A stretch of DNA of 64,000 nt from Salinicola endophyticus. Lineage in GTDB: Bacteria; Pseudomonadota; Gammaproteobacteria; Pseudomonadales; Halomonadaceae. Position numbers and translations under genes: made by a program. The notes under the pieces were generated by a model that saw only the letters and a list, made by a program, of their open reading frames with translations, did not search any database and had not been told where the DNA came from. Below, one piece after another: positions 51,502 to 59,458 of this stretch; positions within the stretch are counted from its first letter, which is position 1, and the number at the start of each line of letters is the position of its first letter. The DNA lies in contig NZ_CP159578.1 of assembly GCF_040536835.1 (NCBI RefSeq), positions 558,001 to 622,000 on the forward strand. Reading direction: 5' to 3'.

Positions 51502-52056
51502 ATGATGGACGATTCCGTGCATTCCCCGACCCGGCGCGGGATCCCCGCGCCGACCCTGAACGTCAACTTCACCCTCAACCAGCAGCCGATCTCGCTAGAG
51601 GTCGCCCCCAACGCGGTACTGCTCGACGTGCTGCGCGAGCAGCTCGGCCTGGGCGGTACCAAGAAGGGCTGCGACCACGGCCAGTGCGGTGCCTGTACCG
51701 TGCACGTCGACGGCCAGGCGATGAACGCCTGCCTGCGGCTGGCGGTCATGTGCGAAGGCCAGCACGTCACCACGGTGGAGGGGTTGGCGCGGGAAGGCGA
51801 GCTGCACCCGGTGCAGCAGAGCTTCCTTGCCTGCGACGCCTTCCAGTGCGGCTACTGCACGCCGGGGCAGATGATGTCGGCGACGGCACTGCTCAATGAC
51901 GCGCGCATCGGCAGCGACGATGCTGCGGTGAAAGAGGCGATGAGCGGCAATATCTGCCGCTGCGGTGCCTACAAGAATATCCTGACGGCGATCCAGCAGG
52001 CGCGCGCGACCCTGGCCGACGACGCCACGAGCCGGGCCGGGGAGGGGACCCCATGA
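51502..52056 (+). CDS. Aldehyde oxidoreductase [2Fe-2S] subunit, second copy, no Tat signal
   Basis: 184 residues. Cluster motifs match the first copy (GCDHGQCGACTVH, NACLRL, QCGYCTPGQMM, GNICRCGAY). The N-terminus lacks a twin-arginine signal and a hydrophobic stretch: MMDDSVHSPTRRGIPAPTLN leads directly into the ferredoxin fold. Inference: this paralogous enzyme stays in the cytoplasm. It overlaps the next gene by an ATGA. Confidence 0.85.
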   Translation: MMDDSVHSPTRRGIPAPTLNVNFTLNQQPISLEVAPNAVLLDVLREQLGLGGTKKGCDHGQCGACTVHVDGQAMNACLRLAVMCEGQHVTTVEGLAREGELHPVQQSFLACDAFQCGYCTPGQMMSATALLNDARIGSDDAAVKEAMSGNICRCGAYKNILTAIQQARATLADDATSRAGEGTP

Positions 52057-53087
52057 GAGCCTTCGACTTCTCCCGCGCCGAGAGCGTCGGCAGCGCGGCG
52101 CAGCACGGCAACGCCGAGACCGCCTTCGTCGCCGGCGGCACCACCCTGCTCGACCTGGTCAAGCTCAACGTCATGCGCCCGGCGGCGGTGGTCGATATCA
52201 ATGCGCTGCCGCTGAAGACGGTCGAGCGGCTGGCGGATGGTCGGCTCAGGATCGGGGCGTTGGTGACCAATACCGATCTCGCTCATCACCCGGAGGTGAC
52301 GCGCGACTACCCGCTGCTCTCCCAGGCGCTGCTGGCGGGCGCCTCGACCCAGTTGCGCAACATGGCGACCACCGCCGGCAACCTCATGCAGCGCACTCGT
52401 TGCCCCTACTTCCGCGATGTCGGCAGCGCCTGCAACAAGCGCCAGCCGGGCAGCGGCTGCGATGCCCGCGATGGCATCAACCGCATGCACGCGCTGCTCG
52501 GTGGCAGTGCCGACTGTATTGCCGTGCACCCCTCGGACATGTGCGTGGCGCTGGCCGCCATCGGCGCCACCCTGACCCTCGAAGGGCCGGCGGGCGAGCG
52601 CGAAGTGGCGTTCGCCGATTTCCATCGGCTGCCCGGCGACACGCCGCACATCGAGCACGATCTCGCCGCAGACGAGCTGATCACCGCGCTCACCCTCGAC
52701 GTGCCGCTGACACTCGATGCGTCGCTGGCGACGGCCGGGTCGCACTATCTCAAGCTGCGTGACCGCGCCTCCTACGAATTCGCGCTGGCCTCGGCGGCGG
52801 CGCAGCTCAAGCTGGATGGCGGGCGGATCCACGAGGTGCGGCTCGCCCTTGGCGGTGTCGCCACCAAACCGTGGCGAGCCAGCGAGGCCGAGGCGGCCCT
52901 GGTCGGTCAGCCGGCCGAACTGGCGAGCTTCGAACGCGCCGCCGAGATCGCCCTGCGCGACGCCCGGCCGCTCGCCCACAACGCCTTCAAGGTCGACCTG
53001 GCCAAGCAGGCGATCGTACGCGCCCTGCGCGATGCCACACGCGCCGCCCGCCAGGGCGGCACCGACACCCAGGAGAGCCAGGCATGA
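52053..53087 (+). CDS. Aldehyde oxidoreductase FAD subunit, second copy
   Basis: 344 residues, strongly similar to the first copy (FVAGGTTLLDLVKLNVM, LLAGASTQLRNMATTAGNLMQ). It retains the [4Fe-4S] insertion RCPYFRDVGSACNKRQPGSGC. Overlaps on both sides by ATGA indicate coupled translation with its partners. Confidence 0.9.
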   Translation: MRAFDFSRAESVGSAAQHGNAETAFVAGGTTLLDLVKLNVMRPAAVVDINALPLKTVERLADGRLRIGALVTNTDLAHHPEVTRDYPLLSQALLAGASTQLRNMATTAGNLMQRTRCPYFRDVGSACNKRQPGSGCDARDGINRMHALLGGSADCIAVHPSDMCVALAAIGATLTLEGPAGEREVAFADFHRLPGDTPHIEHDLAADELITALTLDVPLTLDASLATAGSHYLKLRDRASYEFALASAAAQLKLDGGRIHEVRLALGGVATKPWRASEAEAALVGQPAELASFERAAEIALRDARPLAHNAFKVDLAKQAIVRALRDATRAARQGGTDTQESQA

Positions 53088-55339
53088 ACGATCTGACCCA
53101 GTCGACACTCGCCCAGCCCCAGGTCGTCGGCCAGCGCACACCGCGTATCGACGGCGAGTTCAAGCTCACCGGCCGTGCCGGCTACACCGGCGAACTCAGC
53201 GTCGAGGGCATGCTCTACGGCTATCCGGTCGGTGCGAGCATCGCCCACGGCACCCTGGCACGCCTCGAACTCGACGAGGCGCTGGCGATGCCCGGGGTGG
53301 TCGATATCTTCCACCACGCCAACTTTCCGCGCCTGCACCGCTCGCCCAACAGCATGGGGCACGGCGATCAGGTGAGCGAGGTGCGCCTGCCGTTCGAGGA
53401 CGAGCGCATCTACTATCACGGCCAGTACGTCGCGCTGGTGGTGGCGGAGAGCTTCGCCCAGGCCCGCGCGGCCGCCCAGCGCGTGGTGGCCCGCTACCGC
53501 CAGGAGACCGGGGCGATCTCGAGCCTGCTCGACGGCGCCCACGACAGCCACACCGAAGGCGAGCTGCTGGAAGACTCAGGAACCACCCGCGGCGATCCGG
53601 AAGCCGCGTTCGCCGGCGCCGAGGTGCAGATCGATGCGGTCTATCACATCGCCGCCGAGAGCCACCTGCAGATGGAGATGCACGCCACCCTGGCCGAATG
53701 GCGCGACGGCGGCAGCCGGCTGGTGGTGCACGAGTCGAGTCAGGGGGTGTTCTACCAGCGCAACGCCATGGCCCGGATCTTCGATCTGGCGCAGGAGAAC
53801 ATCGAGGTCATCTCCCACTACATCGGCTCCGGCTTCGGCAACAAGCTGTTCATGTGGCCCCACGCGGTGGCCGCCGCCGGTGCCGCGCGCGAGCTCGGGC
53901 GTCCGCTCAAGCTGGTGCTGCCGCGGGCCCAGGACATGACCGGCGGTGGTAACCGCCCCGCCTCGCGCCAGCGCCTGCGGTTGGGTGCGGATCGCGACGG
54001 CCGCCTGAGCGCGGTGATCCATGACTCCACCACCGAGACCTCGCTGGTGGATCGTTACGTCGACGCCTGCGGCAGCGCCACGCCGAGCTTCTACGCCTGC
54101 GACAACCTGGCGGTCAGCCAGCGCATCCTGGCGCTCAACCACGGCACGCCCTGCCCGATGCGCGCGCCCGGCGAGGTCTCCGGTATCTTCGCGCTGGAGA
54201 CCGCGATGGACGAGCTGGCGGTGGCGCTCGAGATGGACCCGGTCGAGCTGCGTCTGCGCAACTACGCCCACGAGGACCCGGAGAGCGGCCTGCCGTGGTC
54301 GAGCAAGCAGCTCGACAAGTGTCTGCACAGCGCCGCCGAACGCTTCGGCTGGGCCCAGCGCGACCCGGGCATCGGGGCGATGCGCGACGGTGACGAGATC
54401 ATCGGCTACGGCATGGCCGCGTGCACCTGGTTCGCCGGGCGCCAGCCGTGTCAGGCGCGGGTCGAGCTGCGCGCCGATGGCACCCTGTTCGCGGCTTGTG
54501 GCACCCAGGACATCGGCACCGGCACCTACACCATCGTGGCCCAGACGGTGGCCGAGCTGACCGGCGTCGCCGTGGCTGACATCGAGGTCAAGCTGGGCGA
54601 GACCAGCCTGCCGACAGGGCCGCTTTCCGGCGGCTCGATGGCCACCGCGACCACGCTGCCGGCGGTGGCGGTGGCGGTCCGCGATGCCTTGAGCGCGCTC
54701 AAGGAGGTGGCGACCGGCCACGGTGGGGTGTTCGCCGGGGTCGATGCCGACAGCCTGACGGTGGCCGAGGGCGCGCTGAGTGACGGCGAACGCAGCCACA
54801 GCTTTGCCGAGGTGCTCGAGGGCATGCGTCTGTCCAGCGTCAACGGTCAGGGCAGCAGCGCCCCGGGCGAGGAGAAGAAGCAGTACAGCTTCCGCTCCTT
54901 CGGTGCCCACTTCGTCGAGGTGCGCGTCGACCCGGGCATCTCGCGGGTGCGGGTGGCACGGGTGGTGTCGAGCATGGATATCGGCCGTGCGATCAATCCG
55001 CCCACGGCGCGCAACCAGGTCGAAGGGGGTATCGTCATGGGGATCGGCATGGGGCTGTTCGAGAAGCTCGACTACGACCCGCGTGACGCCCGGCTGATCA
55101 ACGCCAACGTGGCCGACTACATCGTGCCGGTACACGCCGACATCCCCGAGATCGACGTCGAGCTGCTCGACTATCCGGACTTCAAGTTCAACGAGTTCGG
55201 CGCCCGCGGGGTGGGCGAGATCGGTCTCACCGGCATCGCCCCGGCAATCTCCAACGCGCTCTATCACGCCACCGGCAAGCGTTACCGCGACCTGCCGGTG
55301 ACCATCGAGGCGCTGCTTGCCGATCACGCTTCGGGGTAG
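53084..55339 (+). CDS. Aldehyde oxidoreductase molybdenum subunit, second copy
   Basis: 751 residues. Conserved parts are GQRTPRIDGEFKLTGRAGY, YIGSGFGNKLFMWPHAVA, CGTQDIGTGTYTIVAQTVAE and the catalytic-Glu segment GARGVGEIGLTGIAPAISNAL. It lacks a signal, as expected. Its last 16 bases overlap the convergent tetR-like gene. Confidence 0.9.
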   Translation: MNDLTQSTLAQPQVVGQRTPRIDGEFKLTGRAGYTGELSVEGMLYGYPVGASIAHGTLARLELDEALAMPGVVDIFHHANFPRLHRSPNSMGHGDQVSEVRLPFEDERIYYHGQYVALVVAESFAQARAAAQRVVARYRQETGAISSLLDGAHDSHTEGELLEDSGTTRGDPEAAFAGAEVQIDAVYHIAAESHLQMEMHATLAEWRDGGSRLVVHESSQGVFYQRNAMARIFDLAQENIEVISHYIGSGFGNKLFMWPHAVAAAGAARELGRPLKLVLPRAQDMTGGGNRPASRQRLRLGADRDGRLSAVIHDSTTETSLVDRYVDACGSATPSFYACDNLAVSQRILALNHGTPCPMRAPGEVSGIFALETAMDELAVALEMDPVELRLRNYAHEDPESGLPWSSKQLDKCLHSAAERFGWAQRDPGIGAMRDGDEIIGYGMAACTWFAGRQPCQARVELRADGTLFAACGTQDIGTGTYTIVAQTVAELTGVAVADIEVKLGETSLPTGPLSGGSMATATTLPAVAVAVRDALSALKEVATGHGGVFAGVDADSLTVAEGALSDGERSHSFAEVLEGMRLSSVNGQGSSAPGEEKKQYSFRSFGAHFVEVRVDPGISRVRVARVVSSMDIGRAINPPTARNQVEGGIVMGIGMGLFEKLDYDPRDARLINANVADYIVPVHADIPEIDVELLDYPDFKFNEFGARGVGEIGLTGIAPAISNALYHATGKRYRDLPVTIEALLADHASG

Positions 55340-55971
55340 CGCAACCCGCCGACGAAGAGGGAGACGCAGCGCGCCACGCGCTGCTCGATCGCCGCCTGCG
55401 AAGGCGGCGATTCCAGTTGCAACAGCTGGTTCAGATGCAGCTCGCCGAGCACCGAGCCGAGGAAGATACCGGCGAGCTCGACGGCGTCGCTCTGGGGCAG
55501 GCGCCCGGCGCGCATCTGGCGTGCGAGATAAGCGGCCAGCGCCTGACGCACGCGGCCCGGCCCGGCGGCGTAGAACAGCTGGCCGAGCTCGGGCTGACGC
55601 GGGCTCTCCGCCACCACTTCGCGGTAGATGCCCAGGGTCTCGCCATCGATGACCTTGATCAGCAGGGTGACGCCCAGACGCTGCAGCGCCTGTTCCACCG
55701 ACAGGCCGTCGACGCCCTCGGCGGAGAGCGCCTCATAGAGGTGGTGGGAGCGGCGTTCTATCATGGCCTGGAACAGCCCCTCCTTGCTGCCGAAGTGGCG
55801 GTAGAGGGTAGAGAGCGAACCGCCCGCCTCGGCGACGATATCGTTGACGCTGACCTGACCGTAGCCCTGCTCGAGGAACAGCTTCTGGGCCGCGTCCATC
55901 AGCGCGTCGCGGCGTTTGAGACCGCGCTCGGTGGTGGGCGTCAGCGGGCGTGGGGCATCGGGTGACGGCAT
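55324..55971 (-). CDS. TetR-family transcriptional repressor
   Basis: 215 residues from the ATG at 55971 (a TTG at 56013 is the alternative). The N-terminal HTH is visible: DALMDAAQKLFLEQGYGQVSVNDIVAEAGGSLSTLYRHFGSKEGLF. The C-terminal ligand domain resembles the AcrR/TetR_C group (GIYREVVAESPRQPELGQLFY). It is divergent from the EmrAB-type pump, and a perfect palindrome lies between. Inference: it represses the pump and itself. Its 3' end overlaps the second molybdenum subunit gene by 16 bp. Confidence 0.9.
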   Translation of the reverse strand: MPSPDAPRPLTPTTERGLKRRDALMDAAQKLFLEQGYGQVSVNDIVAEAGGSLSTLYRHFGSKEGLFQAMIERRSHHLYEALSAEGVDGLSVEQALQRLGVTLLIKVIDGETLGIYREVVAESPRQPELGQLFYAAGPGRVRQALAAYLARQMRAGRLPQSDAVELAGIFLGSVLGELHLNQLLQLESPPSQAAIEQRVARCVSLFVGGLRYPEA

Positions 55972-56063
55972 GGCGCTGGCGGTGGCCTCGGTAAGGGTGA
56001 ATGGTGGGTGCAACGCGTGGGTTGCCAGCCGTAACGTGATCGCGGTGGCGTTTTACGAAAGAT

Positions 56064-56083
56064 AGTGTAGCATACACTACACT
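56064..56083. promoter_or_regulatory. Candidate operator of the TetR-family repressor
   Basis: AGTGTAG-CATACA-CTACACT is a perfect 7-bp inverted repeat with a 6-bp spacer, in the AT-richest part of the divergent region. Length and symmetry suit a TetR dimer pair. It lies 93 bp before the preferred tetR start and 177 bp before the pump ATG. Confidence 0.75.
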
Positions 56084-56259
56084 TTGGGCTTTGCACGAAA
56101 AGTCGGCGGGCGTGATGGCGAGGTTTAGCGGCGCGGCGTAGTGGCGGGTGTAGCAGCGTCGTCACAAGGCGCGAGTGCCGTCACAAGGCTCGATTGCGCC
56201 TGTGTCTCCGGCAACTATCCGTGTCTCCTGCACCCAGTCAAAGGCATGAAGATCAACGC

Positions 56260-57348
56260 ATGAAGATCAAGAAAAAGCTCTATACGGCGGCGGCGGTCCT
56301 GGTAGTGGCGGTGGCCGCGCTGGTGTTCGCGTGGCACTGGTGGCACACCGGCCGCTTCTTTGTCGGCACCGACAACGCCTACGTACACACCGACAGCGTG
56401 GCGGTGCGCGCCGAACTCACGGCCAAGGTGGCGCGGGTGGCGGTGACCGACAACCAGCGCGTCGAGGCGGGCCAGCTGCTGGTCCAGCTCGATGATCGCG
56501 ACACCCGCAGCCAGCTGGCCCAGGCCCAGGCTCAGCTCGCGGTCAACGCCGCCGGTGTGACCCAGGCCCAGCGCCAGATCGAACTCGACCGCGCCAGCAT
56601 CGACGAAGCCCAGGCGCAGGTGAGCGCGGCGGAATCCGACGTCGCCCAGGCGCGCCAGCATCTCGAACGCTCGCAGTCGCTGGCGTCGAAGAACTACGCC
56701 TCGCGTCAGCAGCTCGACGACGACCGCGCCTCGCTGCGCGTGGCCCAGGCCACGCTGGCCGCGCGCCGGGCCAGCGTCGAGTCGGCCAAGCGCCGGCTGA
56801 GCGCCGATCAGGCCGCGGTGGAGAGCGCCCAGGCCCAGCGCGATGCCGCCCAGGCCGATATCGACTACTACCAGAACCAGCTCGCCAAGACTCGCATCGT
56901 CGCCCCGCGCACCGGCGTGGTCGGCAACCGCACGGTGGAGGCCGGCGACCTGGCCCAGCCGTCGCTGACTCTGATGCAGCTGGTGCCGGTCTCCAGCGCT
57001 TACGTGGTGGCCAATTTCAAGGAGACCGATATCGAGCGCATGCGCGTGGGGCAGCCGGTCTCTCTGGAGGTCGACGCCTACCCGGATATCGCCTACACCG
57101 GCAAGGTCGACAGCGTGGCCCCGGCCACTGGCACCCAGTTCAGCCTGCTGCCGCAGGACAACGCCACCGGCAACTTCAACAAGATCGTGCAGCGGGTGCC
57201 GGTCAAGATCCGTATCACCGGCCCCAAGGATCAGCTGTGGCGGCTGCAGGCGGGGCTCTCGGTGGTGCCCTCGGTGGACACGCGTCAGGTCGACGGCCAG
57301 GCAATCTACTTCGATCCCGGCCCCGCGCTCGAAGACAGCGCCCCGTGA
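56260..57348 (+). CDS. EmrA/HlyD-type membrane fusion protein
   Basis: 362 residues from the ATG at 56260. One N-terminal anchor (YTAAAVLVVAVAALVFAWHWW), then the lipoyl-like half GTDNAYVHTDSVAVRAEL, a long coiled coil (about residues 90-210, Ala/Gln-rich), then YYQNQLAKTRIVAPRTGVVGN and the beta-barrel. It pairs with the downstream MFS pump across the periplasm. The substrate is unknown. Confidence 0.9.
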   Translation: MKIKKKLYTAAAVLVVAVAALVFAWHWWHTGRFFVGTDNAYVHTDSVAVRAELTAKVARVAVTDNQRVEAGQLLVQLDDRDTRSQLAQAQAQLAVNAAGVTQAQRQIELDRASIDEAQAQVSAAESDVAQARQHLERSQSLASKNYASRQQLDDDRASLRVAQATLAARRASVESAKRRLSADQAAVESAQAQRDAAQADIDYYQNQLAKTRIVAPRTGVVGNRTVEAGDLAQPSLTLMQLVPVSSAYVVANFKETDIERMRVGQPVSLEVDAYPDIAYTGKVDSVAPATGTQFSLLPQDNATGNFNKIVQRVPVKIRITGPKDQLWRLQAGLSVVPSVDTRQVDGQAIYFDPGPALEDSAP

Positions 57349-57361
57349 GGAGTGACGCGGC

Positions 57362-58912
57362 ATGAGTGAGGTCGCGCCGCCCGCCAACGGCGGCCCGCAG
57401 GAGATGCCCTCCTGGCACCACCGCTTCGGTTTCGTCGCGGCGGTGTTCGGGATGTTCATGGCGATCCTCGATATCCAGATCGTGGCCAGCTCGCTCAACG
57501 AGATCCAGGCCGGCGTATCCGCCTCCAGCGACGAGATCTCGTGGATCCAGACCTCCTACCTGATTGCCGAGATCATCATGATCCCGCTTTCCGGGGTGCT
57601 GATGCGCTGGCTCTCGACCCGGGTCGCCTTCGTCATCTCGTGCGCCGGTTTCACCCTGGCCAGCCTCGGCTGTGCGCTGGCCACCAGCATCGATCAGCTG
57701 ATCGTGCTGCGTGCGATCCAGGGCTTCATGGGCGGGGCGATGATCCCGCTGACCCAGGCGGTCAGCTTTTCGCTGTTCCCGCGTCGCGCGATGGGTACGG
57801 TGCAGGGCATCATCGGCATGGTGGTGACGCTGGCGCCGTCGATCGGCCCCACCGTGGGCGGCTATCTCACCGAGATCTTCAGCTGGCACTGGCTGTTTCT
57901 GGTCAACGTGATCCCCGGCATCTTCGTGACGCTGGCGGTGTGGCGTTTCCTCGACGTCGACGAAGGCGATGCCAGCGTTGCCAAGCGGCTCGACTTCACC
58001 GGGTTGATCCTGATCGCGCTGTTTCTCGGCAGCCTCGAGTTCGTGCTCGAGGAGGGCCCCGGCGATGACTGGTTCTCGAGCGAGCTGATCGTGTGGATGA
58101 CGCTGCTCTGCGTGGCCTCCTGCATCGGCTTCTTCTGGCGCGTGCTCACCTGCGAGCACCCGATCGTCGATCTGCGTGCGTTCAAGAATCTCAACTTCTC
58201 GGTCGGCACCGGGCTGGTGTTCGTCGTCGGCATCGCCATGTACGGGCTGGTCTACCTGATGCCGCTGTTTCTGGGCGGCGTGCGCGGCTACTCGAGCCTG
58301 CAGATCGGTGAGGTGATGTTCGTCACCGGGGTGGCAATGTTCTTCACCGCACCCGTGGTGGGGCGGCTGACCAACTCGGTCGATCTGCGCGTGCTGCTCT
58401 TCTTCGGCCTGCTGCTGGTGGGCATCGGCACCGCGATGAACTCGAATCTCACCAGCGAGTCGGGCTTCTGGCAGTTCTTCTGGCCGCAGATCGTGCGCGG
58501 TACCGGCATGATCATGTGCATCATCCCCGCTTCGCGTATCGCCCTGGGCACCCTGGGGCCGGCGGAGCTGGGCAACGCCGCGGGGTTGTTCAGTGTGATG
58601 CGCAACCTGGGCGGTGCGGTCGGGCTCGCCATGCTCGATACCGTGCGCGACTGGCGTGAGGACTACCACTGGAACCAGTTGATCCCGGCGCTCGACCAGG
58701 GGCGGCTCGTGGTCCAGCAGCAGATCGCCAACTATCAGTCGCTGCTGATGGGGCATGTCGCCGATCCCTACCACAGCGCCGTGGCGATGCTCGGCCAGCG
58801 GATCGGCGTGCAGACCCAGGTCCTCGCCTACAACGACATCTTCCTGTGGATGGGCTGTCTCTACCTGATCAGCGTGCCGCTGGTGCTGCTGCTCAAGCGC
58901 ATCGAGCACTGA
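57362..58912 (+). CDS. EmrB-type DHA2 MFS multidrug transporter
   Basis: 516 residues, 14 predicted membrane segments. MFS motifs are visible: MAILDIQIVASSLNEIQAG (motif D1-like), GVLMRWLSTRVAFVIS (motif A) and TLAPSIGPTVGGYLTE (motif C of antiporters). It follows the fusion protein by 13 bp. Inference: drug or acid export regulated by the TetR-like protein. Confidence 0.92.
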   Translation: MSEVAPPANGGPQEMPSWHHRFGFVAAVFGMFMAILDIQIVASSLNEIQAGVSASSDEISWIQTSYLIAEIIMIPLSGVLMRWLSTRVAFVISCAGFTLASLGCALATSIDQLIVLRAIQGFMGGAMIPLTQAVSFSLFPRRAMGTVQGIIGMVVTLAPSIGPTVGGYLTEIFSWHWLFLVNVIPGIFVTLAVWRFLDVDEGDASVAKRLDFTGLILIALFLGSLEFVLEEGPGDDWFSSELIVWMTLLCVASCIGFFWRVLTCEHPIVDLRAFKNLNFSVGTGLVFVVGIAMYGLVYLMPLFLGGVRGYSSLQIGEVMFVTGVAMFFTAPVVGRLTNSVDLRVLLFFGLLLVGIGTAMNSNLTSESGFWQFFWPQIVRGTGMIMCIIPASRIALGTLGPAELGNAAGLFSVMRNLGGAVGLAMLDTVRDWREDYHWNQLIPALDQGRLVVQQQIANYQSLLMGHVADPYHSAVAMLGQRIGVQTQVLAYNDIFLWMGCLYLISVPLVLLLKRIEH

Positions 58913-59020
58913 GGCGGGGGGAGATGCAGGCGCGCGGCGTGGATGCTTCAATAGCGCCAGTCCTGTCGGTGGCGTGACCGCGACGGCCGCGCCGCCTTTG
59001 CCAACCCGTTCTGGAAGCCG

Positions 59021-59437
59021 ATGATGCAGACCCCGCAACCGCCCAAGCCGGGCGCCGACGAGCCCGTTCGTACCGTGTCGCGCCTGATCGGCGCCTTCGC
59101 CGCGCCGGTGTTGATCTATCTGGTGGTATGGGAGCTGGCCGCGCGCCTGCTGCTGCCCGGCGTCGCCGCGTCCGGACGCGAGTTCGTGATCAACCTGTGC
59201 AGCGTGCTGATCCCCTGTCTCGGTGTGCTGGTCAGCGTCTATCTGGCCGGCGTGCGTGCCGGGCGTTTGCTCGGCGGCGGCGTGATGTCGCTGTTCTTTC
59301 TCTACCTCTATGTCTCCTCCGGCGTGGCCTTCAGCTGGCTGCCGGTGCTGCTGACCCTGGGCGGTGTGGCCCTGGCGTTGGTGCTGGCGCGCTTCTGCCC
59401 CACGCTCAAACCCGATCTCGGCGATCTCTTTGGCTAG
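59021..59437 (+). CDS. Small four-segment membrane protein
   Basis: 138 residues. Hydrophobic segments lie at about 24-46, 56-77, 83-100 and 103-124 (e.g. VINLCSVLIPCLGVLVSVYL, SLFFLYLYVSSGVAF). The N-terminus is Pro-rich and cytoplasmic-like. No family was recognised. It ends 21 bp before tmcA. Confidence 0.6.
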   Translation: MMQTPQPPKPGADEPVRTVSRLIGAFAAPVLIYLVVWELAARLLLPGVAASGREFVINLCSVLIPCLGVLVSVYLAGVRAGRLLGGGVMSLFFLYLYVSSGVAFSWLPVLLTLGGVALALVLARFCPTLKPDLGDLFG

Positions 59438-59458
59438 GCGACCTCTTTGGAGAAAAAC

